A stretch of DNA of 64,000 nucleotides, from NCBI GenBank assembly GCA_050011815.1, contig JBEKIJ010000003.1:124001-188000 (forward strand). The letters run 5' to 3'. How positions within the stretch are numbered: the stretch's first letter is position 1; each line of letters begins with the position of its first letter. Below are positions 25,979 to 34,815 of the stretch, piece by piece. The translations under genes and the position numbers were made by a program. The notes beneath the pieces were generated by a model. The model was not told the DNA's origin. It saw nothing but the letters and a program-made list of their open reading frames with translations, and ran no database searches. Source of the DNA: Chersky-840 sp050011815 (GTDB lineage: Bacteria > Actinomycetota > Acidimicrobiia > Acidimicrobiales > UBA8190).

Positions 25979-28026
25979 TGGCGGTGTCGATCCCGTCGTC
26001 GGTCGTCATCGAGGGAGCCATCCTCGGACTCAACTACGGCCTGTTGGCGACGGGACTGGTGTTGATCTACCGGACCAACCGGGTGATCAACTTCGCTCAG
26101 GGCCAACTCGGTGTTGTCGCCGCGGTGTTCCTCGTCAAGCTCTACTACGACTACGGGATCAACTACTGGGCCGCCCTCGTCGCCGCCCTGGTGCTCGCCG
26201 CCGCGGTCGGGGCGCTGTCGGAGCTGTTGCTCCGTCGGCTCTTCAACCGGCCCCGGGTCATGGTCATGGTGGCCACCATCGGCCTGTCCCAGGTGCTCTT
26301 CCTCTTTACCCTGTTCCCCTTCATCCGGCCCAAGAAGCTCTTCCGGGCCTTCCCGGTCCCCGTCGACTGGTCCTTTCACATCGGGACCTTCCTCTTCCCC
26401 CCGGGCGAGGTCGTCACCCTCATCGTGGCGCCCATCGTGGCGCTCGGACTCGCCGCCTTCATCCGGTTCTCGCCCTGGGGCCTCGCCATGCGGGCCTCGG
26501 CCGAGAACTCGGAGTCGGCCCGGTTGTCGGGGGTGTGGGTCCGGCGGACCTCCACCGTGGCCTGGACCCTGGCCGGGGCGTTGTCCGCTTTCACCGCCAT
26601 CCTGGCCTCGCCCAGCCAGACGAGCACGCTCACCGAGGTGCTCAGCCCGGGCCTCTTGCTCCTGGCCCTGCTCGCCGCGTTGATCGGGGGCATGGTCAGC
26701 CTGCCCGTCGCCTTCGTGGCCGGCATCGGCATCGGCATCGTCCAGGACCTGCTCCAGTGGAACATCACCAACCCCACATCGGGGTCCGCCACCGTCGAGC
26801 TCGTCATCTTCTTGCTGCTGCTGCTGGCCCTGCTGGTCCGGGCTTCGTCGCTGCAGAAGGGGACGCGCACGGCGGAACGGACGTCGTGGACGACGGGGAC
26901 CCTCGGCTTCCGGAACACCGGTGACGCCCTGCGAAAACGGGTGGGGACGACCGGCGTGATGGCGACGGTGGTGGTGGCCGCCCTGCTGCCCCTCGTGCTG
27001 GACGTCGGTCATTCGTTCCTCATGTCCCAGATCTGCATCTACGGCGTGATCGCCCTGTCCCTGACCGTCCTCACCGGCTGGGCCGGCCAGGTCTCGCTGG
27101 GCCAGTTCGGGCTGGTGGCGGTGGGGGCGGACATGGCCGCCCACCTGGGCGGCAGCGTGCCGCTCATCCTCCTGCTCCCCTTCGCCGGCGTGGTGACCGG
27201 GATCGTGTCGATGCTCGTCGGCCTCACGGCCCTGCGCATCCGCGGTCTCTACCTGGCCGTGAGCACGCTGGGGTTCGCGCTGTTCATGCAGACCTCGGTC
27301 CTGGCCACCTCGTGCTGGACCGTGCCCCTGATCCACCGGACCATCTGCTCGGGCCTTCCCGACCCCCAGTCCACCTTGATCTCCCGACCCACCTTGTTCG
27401 GACTGGGACTCTCGTCGGAACGGGCCTTCGCCTGGTTCTCGCTCGCCGTGCTCATCGTCTCGGTCCTCATGGTCCGGCTGTGGCGCGACCGGGGCATCGC
27501 CCGGCGGTTGATCTCGGTGCGGGACAACGAGGTGGCGGCGGGCTCGGCCGGCATCCCCGTGGTGCGGACCAAGCTCATGGCCTTCGCCCTGTCGGGGTTC
27601 ATGGCGGGCTACGCCGGGGTGTGCTTCGCCTTCGCCACCGAACGCTTCAGCACCGACACCTTCGACCCCACCATCTCCATCCTGGTGGTCTCCATGGTCG
27701 TGATCGGCGGGATCGACGCCATCCCCGGTGCCGTCCTCGGCGCCCTCTACCTGGTGGGCCTGCCCGCCATCTTCGGGGCCTCGACCACGGTCCAATTCCT
27801 CACCAGCGGGTTCGGGCTCATGGCCTTCATCCTCTACCTCCCCGGCGGGATGGCCGAGGTCATGCACCGGTTCGGTGACCTCGTCACCGCCGGGGTCGTG
27901 CACCTCCAGGCCCGGTGGCGAGGCGACTCGTCGTCGCCACCCGAGGCACCCCACCCCATTGCCACCATCGACCCCGTCACCGGGAAGCTGACCGAGAAGG
28001 GCGCGGTCGCCGAGGTGAGCTCGTGA
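25975..28026 (+). CDS. Fused branched-chain amino-acid-type ABC permease (LivH-LivM), about 683 aa
   Basis: Two permeases in one chain. The first 300 residues resemble LivH (GLNYGLLATGLVLIYRTNRV and VINFAQGQLGVVAAVF at the start, ALLAALIGGMVSLP near 240). Residues about 315-650 resemble LivM (LTGWAGQVSLGQFGLVAVG; LRIRGLYLAVSTLGFA; SVRDNEVAAGSAGI, the ATPase-coupling loop). About 16-18 hydrophobic segments are seen. The start could be either ATG of the ATGATG at 25975-25980, which overlaps the upstream stop. Its stop overlaps livG by GTGA. LivH-LivM fusions are known in some bacteria. Substrate is unknown; Liv-type importers also move aromatic acids, urea and other small acids. Confidence 0.9.
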   Translation: MMAVSIPSSVVIEGAILGLNYGLLATGLVLIYRTNRVINFAQGQLGVVAAVFLVKLYYDYGINYWAALVAALVLAAAVGALSELLLRRLFNRPRVMVMVATIGLSQVLFLFTLFPFIRPKKLFRAFPVPVDWSFHIGTFLFPPGEVVTLIVAPIVALGLAAFIRFSPWGLAMRASAENSESARLSGVWVRRTSTVAWTLAGALSAFTAILASPSQTSTLTEVLSPGLLLLALLAALIGGMVSLPVAFVAGIGIGIVQDLLQWNITNPTSGSATVELVIFLLLLLALLVRASSLQKGTRTAERTSWTTGTLGFRNTGDALRKRVGTTGVMATVVVAALLPLVLDVGHSFLMSQICIYGVIALSLTVLTGWAGQVSLGQFGLVAVGADMAAHLGGSVPLILLLPFAGVVTGIVSMLVGLTALRIRGLYLAVSTLGFALFMQTSVLATSCWTVPLIHRTICSGLPDPQSTLISRPTLFGLGLSSERAFAWFSLAVLIVSVLMVRLWRDRGIARRLISVRDNEVAAGSAGIPVVRTKLMAFALSGFMAGYAGVCFAFATERFSTDTFDPTISILVVSMVVIGGIDAIPGAVLGALYLVGLPAIFGASTTVQFLTSGFGLMAFILYLPGGMAEVMHRFGDLVTAGVVHLQARWRGDSSSPPEAPHPIATIDPVTGKLTEKGAVAEVSS

Positions 28027-28949
28027 CCGACCCCGGCACCACCGACTCCCCCACCCTCACCGACGAGGACAGAGAGTCGAGGCCCCCCCGCAAGAGAGTC
28101 CGGGCGCAAGGCCCCGCCCGCCTCGACATCACCGACCTCGTCGTCTCCTTCGGAGGGTTGCTCGCCCTCGACAAGGTCACGGTGTCGGTCGAGCCGGGCA
28201 CCATCGTGGGGCTCATCGGGCCCAACGGGTCGGGCAAGACCACGCTCCTCGACACCGTCTCGGGGCTCGTGACCCCGGCGGAAGGTTCGCTCGCCCTCGA
28301 CGGCGAGGACCTCGCCGACTTCCTCCCCGAGGAACGGGCCGCCCTCGGGCTCGTCCGGTCCTTCCAGGACTGTCGGCTCTATCCCGAGCTCACCGTCCAG
28401 GACACCCTCTTGCTCTGCGAGGACGCCCGCCAACGCGTCAGCGTCCTCTCGACCACCTTGCAACTCCCCTGGGCCCGGCGCACCGAACGGGACAAGCGGC
28501 GGTCCATCGATCGCGTCATCGGCTCCTTCGGCCTCGAGCGGTTCCGCCATCACCTCACCGGACATCTCTCCACCGGTACCCGTCGCGTCGTCGACCTGGC
28601 CTCGATCGTCCTGGCCGGCCCCCGCCTCCTCCTCCTCGACGAGCCCACCGCCGGCATCGCCCAGCGCGAGGCCGAGGCCTTCATCCCCCTCCTCCAACAG
28701 CTCCAGGAGGTGACGGGGTCGACGATCCTGCTCGTGGAGCACGACGTCCCCCTCGTCTTCGAGTTGTGCTCGACGGTGATCGTCATGCAGACCGGCTCGG
28801 TGGTGGTGTCGGGAAGCCCCGACGTCGTGCGCGAGGACCCCCGGGCCCTGGCCGCCTACCTCGGCGCCAGCGACGCGGCCCTGCACGTCACCGGCCCGGC
28901 CCGCCGGGACCGCGACGTCGGTGCGGGTCCGGATGCCGGTGCGGGCTGA
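28023..28949 (+). CDS. LivG-type ABC transporter ATPase, 308 aa
   Basis: ATP-hydrolysing subunit of the same importer. Walker A GPNGSGKTT is near residue 66, Walker B RLLLLDEPTAGI near 208, and the H-loop VEHD follows. The signature is LSTGTRRVVD instead of LSGGQ, a change seen in some LivG relatives. The 35-residue N-terminal extension is rich in charged residues. GTG at 28023 overlaps the permease stop. It ends four bases before the stop of the convergent TauD-family gene. Confidence 0.9.
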   Translation: MTDPGTTDSPTLTDEDRESRPPRKRVRAQGPARLDITDLVVSFGGLLALDKVTVSVEPGTIVGLIGPNGSGKTTLLDTVSGLVTPAEGSLALDGEDLADFLPEERAALGLVRSFQDCRLYPELTVQDTLLLCEDARQRVSVLSTTLQLPWARRTERDKRRSIDRVIGSFGLERFRHHLTGHLSTGTRRVVDLASIVLAGPRLLLLDEPTAGIAQREAEAFIPLLQQLQEVTGSTILLVEHDVPLVFELCSTVIVMQTGSVVVSGSPDVVREDPRALAAYLGASDAALHVTGPARRDRDVGAGPDAGAG

Positions 28950-28953
28950 CCTC

Positions 28954-29768
28954 TCAGGTGTCCGGCGTGGCCGGCGATGGGCGATGCGGAGGGCGTCGCC
29001 GTAGTCGTCGAGGGCGTAGTGGAGGGTGGCCCGGTTGTCCCAGAAGGCCACCGCACCCTCTTCCCACTTGTACCGGCAGCTGAACTCGGGCCGCTGGCAG
29101 TGGCGGTAGAGCATGTCGAGAAGGCTGTCGCTCTCGACCTTGGAGACTCCCTCGAGGAACCGGGTGAACTGGGAGTTGACGAAGAGGCCGTTGCGGCCCG
29201 TCTCGGGGTGGGTCCGCACCACGGGGTGCGAGACGGGGAAGAGCTTGTCGTGATGGCGACCGTCCCACTCGTAGCCGCCCCGGGCTTCGACATCCGCCGC
29301 GAACCAGGGGTCGTGGTGCCAGGCGATGAGTTGGTCGCACATGGCCCGCACCGGTGCCGCCAGCGCGTCGTAGGCGGCCTGGAGGCTCACCCACATGGTG
29401 TCGCCCCCCACGGCGGGTGCCTCGCGCATGTGGAGGATCGATCCCAGCGGCGGAGTCTGGAGGAAGGTGACATCGGTGTGCCACCACGAGGCCCGGTCCT
29501 CCCGGCCGTCGATGTTCAACACCTCGGGGTTGCCCTCGAGGGAGGGGATGACGGGGTGCGCGGGGGTCACCTCGCCGAACTGCCGGGCGAACTCCGCCTG
29601 CACGTCGGGGGCGAGGTCCTGTCCGGGGAAGAAGAGCACCAGGTGCCGGCACAGCGCGGCGCGCACCTCGGCCACCACGTCGTCGCCCAAGGGACGACTG
29701 AGATCGAGTCCCCGCACCTCGGCGCCGATGTTCGGAGAGATCGCCCTGATGTCGAGACCCGTCGTCAT
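28954..29768 (-). CDS. TauD/TfdA-family Fe(II)/2-oxoglutarate dioxygenase, about 270 aa; C-terminus probably frameshifted
   Basis: Non-haem iron dioxygenase. The iron ligands are His97 and Asp99 (WWHTDVTF) and His250 (RATLHYALDDY), and the 2-oxoglutarate Arg lies in RIAHR (about 261-265), all as in taurine and 2,4-D dioxygenases. The frame holding these residues does not stop after RIAHR but runs on antisense to livG for over 1 kb. A stop in the next frame at 28954 would give a normal length and ends neatly beside livG, so one base seems to be missing near 28,973. ATG at 29768 chosen by fit to the family; an ATG at 29783 is possible. Its place inside the importer cluster suggests it acts on the imported compound (inference). 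Substrate could be a sulfonate, sulfate ester or other acid. Confidence 0.8.
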
Positions 29769-29907
29769 CGTCACGTCGTCCATCGTGCCCCAGCGCGGGT
29801 GGCACCACAACCCCCGCCCGGTCTTCGCGCGGTCCCTCCCCGGTCCCTGCCCGGATCGGCACTGGCGGGGCCGCATATCGTGTGGCCACGGTGGCCTCGG
29901 CCGAGGC

Positions 29908-29945
29908 TAGGCGTGGGCTAGGCGTGGGCTAGGCGTGGGCTAGGC
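29908..29945. repeat. 11-bp tandem repeat upstream of the binding-protein gene
   Basis: CTAGGCGTGGG is repeated three times and then runs into CTAGGCCGGGC, 25-60 bases before the binding-protein start. It may lie in the 5' untranslated region or promoter. Confidence 0.75.
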
Positions 29946-29971
29946 CGGGCGAGGCAAGGGGAAGGGCGACG

Positions 29972-31501
29972 ATGGCGAGTTCGGGTCCAGCGGCGGTCAA
30001 GCGGTCGTGGCGGCGGCTGCGGCGTCGACCCGTCGGCATGCAGGTGGGTGTCTTCGTGGTCGTGGCCGTCCTCATCGGCGGCGCCGTGTTCGCGGTGGCG
30101 GGGACGTCGTCCCCGAAGAAGTCGGCCGGCGGCAGTGGGGCCAACAGTGGCTCCGACAGCGGGTTGGGACTGGGCAAGCCCAGCGGGGTGGGCGTGAACG
30201 AGGCGTCGACGAGCACGCGGGGCGTCACCGCCAGCTCGATCAACGTGGTCTTCCCGGTGTCGAACCTGACGTCGTTGGCGTCGAACTTCGGGTTTGCCGG
30301 TGACACCGAGTTCGGCGCCCAGAAGGCCGCCATCCACACCTTCGTCAACGCCATCAACAACGCGGGGGGCATCTACGGCCGCAAGATCAACCCGATGATC
30401 GTGAACTTCGATCCCACCAACGAGGCGGCCATGCGGGCCCTGTGCAAGCAGTGGACCGAGGGGAGCCCTCCGGTGTTCGCCGTGCTCGACGGGCTCGGGT
30501 CGTGGACCGGTGACAACGAGCTGTGCATCACCCAGGAAGGACACACGCCCTTCATCGGGCAATGGACGACGGTGACCAACTGGACCCAGGAGGGCGCCCC
30601 CTACCTGTGGTGGACGGGGCCCGACCAGGCCCAGATCCTCGCCACGGTGGTCCAGTGGGGGAAGACCTCGGGCCTCCTCGACACGACCCACCGGATCGGC
30701 ATCGTCGCCGGCGACCGGACCAGCGACCAGGTGGCCCTGCATCAGTACCTGCTGCCGGACCTGGAGCGGGCCGGGTTCACCAACCCGTTGATCGAGACCC
30801 TCCCCTCCAATCCCTCGGACACCTCGGCCACCAACTCGGCGGCTCCCCTGGTCGTCCAGCGACTCAAGGCGGCCGGGGTGAAGTCGGTCATCCCCCTCAT
30901 CCCCTTCAACTCGTTCTTCCCCTTCCTCTCCCAGGAGAACGGCCAGAACTACTTCCCGAAGCTCCTCCTGTCGGACTACGAGTCGTCGATCACGGTCACG
31001 CTCGGGCTCATCCCCATCCCCTACGAGAAGGGGCTCGACCACCAGGAGGGGGTGACCGTCGAGACACTGGGAGGCACCGACGCCCCGACGAGCGTGACCC
31101 CCGAGGGAGGCGGGTACAACGCGGCGGTCCAGAGTTGCTACGAGACGTGGAAGGCCCACAACAAGCCGACCTCGTCGGTGTCGCCCTACATCGAGGAACA
31201 GGGACCCATCGTGAGTTGGTGCCAGGCCATCCGGCTCTTCGCCGCCGCCGCCCTCGGGGCGGGGCCCCATCTCGACCGGCGGACCTTCGTGCAGTCGATG
31301 TCGAGGATCCAGAACTTCTCCGGCACCCTCACCCCGACCTTGAGCTTCGGTCCCGACAGGTACGCGGGGCCGACCCAGTACCAGGTCGTCGAGCTCTACA
31401 ACAACGAACCCCCCTCGCCGCTGTGCGTGCCGACGTACACGGGCAAGCCCCAGGGGACGTGCTGGCACGTCGTGCAGAGCTGGACCCCTCTTGCCAGCTG
31501 A
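29972..31501 (+). CDS. ABC transporter substrate-binding protein (LivK/Peripla_BP_6 type), membrane-anchored, 509 aa
   Basis: The N-terminus is basic (KRSWRRLRRRPVG) followed by one hydrophobic helix (about 23-45) with no Cys lipobox, so it is either an uncleaved anchor or a signal peptide. A Gly/Ser-rich linker leads to a type 1 periplasmic-binding fold (INVVFPVSN; AAIHTFVNAINNAGGIYGRK; HRIGIVAGDRTSDQVA). It follows the MFS-ABC/LivHM/LivG genes with the TauD gene in between on the other strand, and probably serves that importer. Its last 11 bases overlap the next gene. The ligand cannot be read. Confidence 0.88.
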   Translation: MASSGPAAVKRSWRRLRRRPVGMQVGVFVVVAVLIGGAVFAVAGTSSPKKSAGGSGANSGSDSGLGLGKPSGVGVNEASTSTRGVTASSINVVFPVSNLTSLASNFGFAGDTEFGAQKAAIHTFVNAINNAGGIYGRKINPMIVNFDPTNEAAMRALCKQWTEGSPPVFAVLDGLGSWTGDNELCITQEGHTPFIGQWTTVTNWTQEGAPYLWWTGPDQAQILATVVQWGKTSGLLDTTHRIGIVAGDRTSDQVALHQYLLPDLERAGFTNPLIETLPSNPSDTSATNSAAPLVVQRLKAAGVKSVIPLIPFNSFFPFLSQENGQNYFPKLLLSDYESSITVTLGLIPIPYEKGLDHQEGVTVETLGGTDAPTSVTPEGGGYNAAVQSCYETWKAHNKPTSSVSPYIEEQGPIVSWCQAIRLFAAAALGAGPHLDRRTFVQSMSRIQNFSGTLTPTLSFGPDRYAGPTQYQVVELYNNEPPSPLCVPTYTGKPQGTCWHVVQSWTPLAS

Positions 31502-32633
31502 CCTCCCCACCGACGCAGCAGGCGAGGCACCGTCCTTCGAACTACCGGTGCCGGACCGGAATTATTCGCCCTGGTACTCCTGGATGGTCCGCCTCGGCCG
31601 GACCAGGCACGTCGATCCGCTGCCTGCCCCCCACCCCGGTGCGGGCGCACCCGGCGCACCCGGCGATCCCGGCTCCGGCGATCCCGGCTCCGACGGGCCC
31701 TACGGGGAGGCGGTGGCGGCGTGGCGGGAGCGGTGCCGGGCCCGGCTCGAGAGGCTCCTCGGGCCCATGCCCGAGAAGGTGGCGCCCCGGGTCGAGAGGG
31801 TGGAGTCGGTCGAGTGCGAGGGGTACCGGCGCGACAAGATCGTGTTCGACAGCGAAGAGATGATGTCGGTGCCGGCGTACCTGCTCGTGCCCCATGGCCG
31901 GGGTGGACCCGGCCCGGCGGTGCTCGCCGCCCACGGCCACGGGCCGGGGAAGTCCGAGGCGGTCGGGCTCGAGCGGACCGGGACCCCCAACGCCGACTAC
32001 GCCCACCAGTTGGCCCGGAGGGGCTATGTCGTGCTCGCCCCCGACATGCGGTGCTTCGGGGAGCGACTCGACTGGAACCCCGAGGATCACTACGCCTGCG
32101 ACACGAACCTCGTCCACGCCGTCATGGCCGGGGTCAACCCGCTGGCCCAGAACCTCTGGGATCTGGCCCGGGCCCTCGACGTCCTCGAGGCCCACCCCCT
32201 GGTGGACCCGGGGCGGATCGGGATGGCGGGCCTCTCCTACGGGGGGACGGTGACCCTGTTCCTCGCCGCCCTCGACGAGCGGGTGGCCGCCGCGGTGGTG
32301 AGCGGGTACTTCTCCTCGTGGGCCGAGTCCCACAAGATGCCGTGGAACATGTGCGGGTCCCAGGTGCTCCCGGGGATGCTCGGCCAGCTCGAGCACGTGG
32401 ACCTGGGCGCGCTGATCGCCCCGCGCCCGCTCCTCATCGAGTCCGGGACCCACGACGACCTCTTCCCGGCGACGGTGGCCGCCGCCGAGGTCGAGAAACT
32501 CCGGGCCGTCTACACCTCCGAGGGTGCGGCGGACCGGCTCGTCCACGACGTCTTCGAAGGTGTCCACGAATGGCATGGCGTCGAGGCCTTCCCGTTCTTC
32601 GAACAGTGGTTGGGGCCTGGCGACACTGCGTGA
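31491..32633 (+). CDS. Alpha/beta hydrolase of the dienelactone hydrolase / acetyl-xylan esterase type, 380 aa
   Basis: A serine hydrolase with nucleophile elbow GLSYGG (Ser near 249), Asp in SGTHDDLFP and His in EGVHEWHG, forming the triad. The N-terminal part (NYSPWYSWMVRLGR, then ERLLGPMPEK) resembles bacterial esterases in carbohydrate clusters that remove acetyl or methyl groups from plant polysaccharides. The start is a TTG at 31491 overlapping the upstream stop; an in-frame GTG at VPDRNYS is an alternative, since no strong Shine-Dalgarno is seen. A Gly/Asp/Pro loop (GDPGSGDPGS) comes from a 15-bp duplication. The neighbouring GH4, GH43-like and NagB-type genes suggest glycan degradation. 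Confidence 0.8.
   Translation: MPADLPTDAAGEAPSFELPVPDRNYSPWYSWMVRLGRTRHVDPLPAPHPGAGAPGAPGDPGSGDPGSDGPYGEAVAAWRERCRARLERLLGPMPEKVAPRVERVESVECEGYRRDKIVFDSEEMMSVPAYLLVPHGRGGPGPAVLAAHGHGPGKSEAVGLERTGTPNADYAHQLARRGYVVLAPDMRCFGERLDWNPEDHYACDTNLVHAVMAGVNPLAQNLWDLARALDVLEAHPLVDPGRIGMAGLSYGGTVTLFLAALDERVAAAVVSGYFSSWAESHKMPWNMCGSQVLPGMLGQLEHVDLGALIAPRPLLIESGTHDDLFPATVAAAEVEKLRAVYTSEGAADRLVHDVFEGVHEWHGVEAFPFFEQWLGPGDTA
31661..31690. repeat. 15-bp tandem duplication inside the esterase gene
   Basis: CGGCGATCCCGGCTC occurs twice in frame, coding a Gly-Asp-Pro-Gly-Ser loop. Confidence 0.8.
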
Positions 32634-32714
32634 GTCGGTGAGGGTGGGTGAGTCGGTGAGGGTGGGTGAGTCGGTGAGGATGCGTGAGTCGGTGAGGGTG
32701 CGGGCGTCGGTGAG
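32632..32714. repeat. 18-bp tandem repeat between convergent genes
   Basis: About 4.5 copies of TGAGTCGGTGAGGGTGGG with a few changes fill the gap between the esterase stop and the stop of the convergent lipoprotein gene. There are no spacers, so it is not CRISPR. It could fold weakly but has no T-tract. Confidence 0.9.
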
Positions 32715-33932
32715 CTAGCCGGGGACCTGCCAGTGCACCAGGTCCGTGCTGCGGGCGATGCCGATCTTGGCGTGCCCCCAACCCCCGAAGTGGGTGAGCT
32801 CGTCGCTGCCGGAATAGGTGAGGTAGTAGTAGCCGGCGCCAGAGCGGTCGTGCGCGTCGCAGAGGAAGACGGAGTTGGCGTGCTCGAAGCCGACGCTCGA
32901 GACGCCCGGGCCCGAATCCCAGGACCGTCCGGGGATGAGGAGCATCCTGGCCCGGGTCCAGTGGAGCCAGGCGGACGGGGTGGTCGGGTCGCCCGACAAC
33001 TCGAAGATCCAGGGCTGGTCGAAGGTGTTCGAGGTCGCCACCAGATGCCACCGCCCTGCCGCCGCCACGAACTCGAAGTTCTCGATCGTGTCCCCGTTGA
33101 CGACGATGTCGGGACGGCCGATGTATTTCCAGGGACCAGTGAGGGATCCGGTCGGTGACCAGGCGATCTCGAAATGCTGGGAGCTCGATGCCCCCGAGTT
33201 CGAGCTCGAGCTCGAGCTCGAGGGCGAGTCCGACGTGGTGCCGTACTTGTAGCCGAGGATGAGCCCGTGCCCGGTCCAGGCCAACGCCGGGTCGATCATG
33301 CGGTCGCCCGGTGCGGGGTGGAGGCTCAGGGCCAGGGGCTCCGGCGCCGACCAGGTCTCGAGGTCGGTCGAGGTCCGGTAGTAGAGCTTCGACTGGCTGC
33401 CGTCGGTCCCACCCGGGTTGGAGTCGTAGGTGGCGACGAAGACACCGGCGGGACTGCGGACGATGTCGGGCGAGGCCACCCCGAGGACACCCGCCTGGGC
33501 CGGCCAGGGCGTCGGCGCCGACCACTGCGCCAGGTCGGCACTGGTGGCCGAGGCGATGTCCCAATGCTCGGCCCCCGGGGTGGGGACGTCGTTGGTGACA
33601 TAGCTGAAGAGCATGTGCCATTCGCCGTCGGCCCAGACAAGGGCCTGGTCCTTCACCCCCGCGTCGGGCTCGCTCAGGATCGGGTTGCGCAGCTGCGCCC
33701 ATGCCACCGTCGGGGCGGGCCCCGACCCGGTCTCGACACAGTCGTGGTCGGCACCCAGTGTCTTCACCGGCGACGTCGGGTTGCGCGGCGACGTCGGGTT
33801 GCGCGGCGCCGACGGCGAGGGGGGCGCTGACCGACTCCCACCACAGCCGGTCAGCACCAAGGCCGCGACCGCCAGGGAGCCCAGGACCGTGACCAGACCC
33901 GACGACCGGACCGGGCGGCCACATCCGGTCAC
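32715..33932 (-). CDS. Secreted lipoprotein, GH43-like five-bladed propeller, 405 aa
   Basis: A signal peptide ends in the lipobox LVLTGC, giving a lipid-anchored exported protein; a Pro/Ser/Asn linker follows, partly duplicated by an 18-bp repeat at 33771-33806. The body has repeated sheet motifs of GH43/GH32-type propellers: KDQALVWADGEWHMLFS, SPDIVRSPAGVFVATYDSN, IDPALAWTGHGLILGYK, and NSVFLCDAH. Asp residues in these blades could be catalytic, but I cannot confirm the triad. A poly-Ser loop (SSSSSSSNS) is an odd insert. The GTG at 33932 overlaps the NagB-type stop (GTGA). It may process extracellular glycans whose products are used by the neighbouring sugar genes. Confidence 0.75.
   Translation of the reverse strand: MTGCGRPVRSSGLVTVLGSLAVAALVLTGCGGSRSAPPSPSAPRNPTSPRNPTSPVKTLGADHDCVETGSGPAPTVAWAQLRNPILSEPDAGVKDQALVWADGEWHMLFSYVTNDVPTPGAEHWDIASATSADLAQWSAPTPWPAQAGVLGVASPDIVRSPAGVFVATYDSNPGGTDGSQSKLYYRTSTDLETWSAPEPLALSLHPAPGDRMIDPALAWTGHGLILGYKYGTTSDSPSSSSSSSNSGASSSQHFEIAWSPTGSLTGPWKYIGRPDIVVNGDTIENFEFVAAAGRWHLVATSNTFDQPWIFELSGDPTTPSAWLHWTRARMLLIPGRSWDSGPGVSSVGFEHANSVFLCDAHDRSGAGYYYLTYSGSDELTHFGGWGHAKIGIARSTDLVHWQVPG
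33771..33806. repeat. 18-bp tandem duplication in the lipoprotein linker
   Basis: CGACGTCGGGTTGCGCGG occurs twice, in frame, and codes the repeated Arg-Asn-Pro-Thr-Ser-Pro linker just after the lipobox. Confidence 0.8.
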
Positions 33933-34702
33933 CACTCGAGAAGCGAGGCCGAGCCCGGATCGAGATAGAGCGTGACGTTGTCGCGGGTGCGCAGGTGCGA
34001 GGCCGGGCAGGCCGTCGACACCGGGCCCGCGAGGGCGGCGCGGACGGGCTCGGCCTTGCGCGCCTCGGGCACCACCGCCAGCACCGTCCCCGCCCGGAGG
34101 AGAGCGGGAATGGTGGCGGTGAGGGCGAGGGTCGGTACCGCGTCGAAATCGGGGAAGTGCCCTTCGTGGACCTGTTGGAGCCGGCACTCCCGATCGAGCT
34201 CGACGGTCTTCATGTCGAGAGGGTCCTCGAAGTCGGCGACGGGAGGGTCGTTGAAGGCGAGGTGACCGTTCTCCCCGATGCCGAGACAGCAGAGGTCGAG
34301 GGGGTGGTCCACCAACAGCCGGGCATAGCGTTCGCATTCCCTGTCGGGATCAGCCAGGCCGTCGATGTAATGAGCCCGGCGGGGATGGACCCGATCGCTG
34401 ATGCGTTCCCGGATCCACCGCTGGAACCCGGCGGGGTTTTCGGGGCCCACTCCGACGTACTCGTCCATGTGGAAGACCACGACGTCGCTCCACGGGACGC
34501 GCTCGGTGGCCCCCACCAAGATGTCGATGAATTCCAGCTGGGAGTTCCCGGTGGCGAACATGGCGTGGGCGACGCCCTTCGCCACCACTGCGTCGCGCAG
34601 CACCGCGGCGGCCCGCTCCGCCGCGGCGCGGGCCAGGGTGCGGGAGTCGGGATGCACCTCCACCCGGAGATGGTCGACGACGTGCTCCTCGGCCTCGGCC
34701 AT
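33929..34702 (-). CDS. Glucosamine-6-phosphate deaminase/isomerase (NagB) family protein, 257 aa
   Basis: This belongs to the NagB/6-phosphogluconolactonase fold. FHMDEYVG (near 77-84) and GIGENGHLAFNDP (near 141-153) are the NagB signatures holding the catalytic Asp, Glu and His. NagB converts glucosamine-6-phosphate to fructose-6-phosphate and ammonia. The first ATG (34702) is 113 bases from the divergent GH4 gene. It is co-transcribed with the propeller lipoprotein (GTGA overlap), so the pair may handle an amino sugar or a related phosphosugar. No nagA is seen in the window. The exact substrate is open, as NagB homologues also serve other sugar phosphates. Confidence 0.85.
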   Translation of the reverse strand: MAEAEEHVVDHLRVEVHPDSRTLARAAAERAAAVLRDAVVAKGVAHAMFATGNSQLEFIDILVGATERVPWSDVVVFHMDEYVGVGPENPAGFQRWIRERISDRVHPRRAHYIDGLADPDRECERYARLLVDHPLDLCCLGIGENGHLAFNDPPVADFEDPLDMKTVELDRECRLQQVHEGHFPDFDAVPTLALTATIPALLRAGTVLAVVPEARKAEPVRAALAGPVSTACPASHLRTRDNVTLYLDPGSASLLEW

Positions 34703-34815
34703 GGCCGCACTGTAGAGGAGGGCGCCGGTTCGAAGAGACCGGTGCAGACAGCGCCGGTTGGGAGGACACTCGCCCGGAGGGCGCCGGCCGGCGATGGCGG
34801 GTATCGTCGCCCCCG

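Noticed and set aside
25378..27954. An 858-codon minus-strand frame opposite the transporter genes.
   Set aside because: Antisense to Walker motifs and permease helices; composition is typical of a shadow frame.
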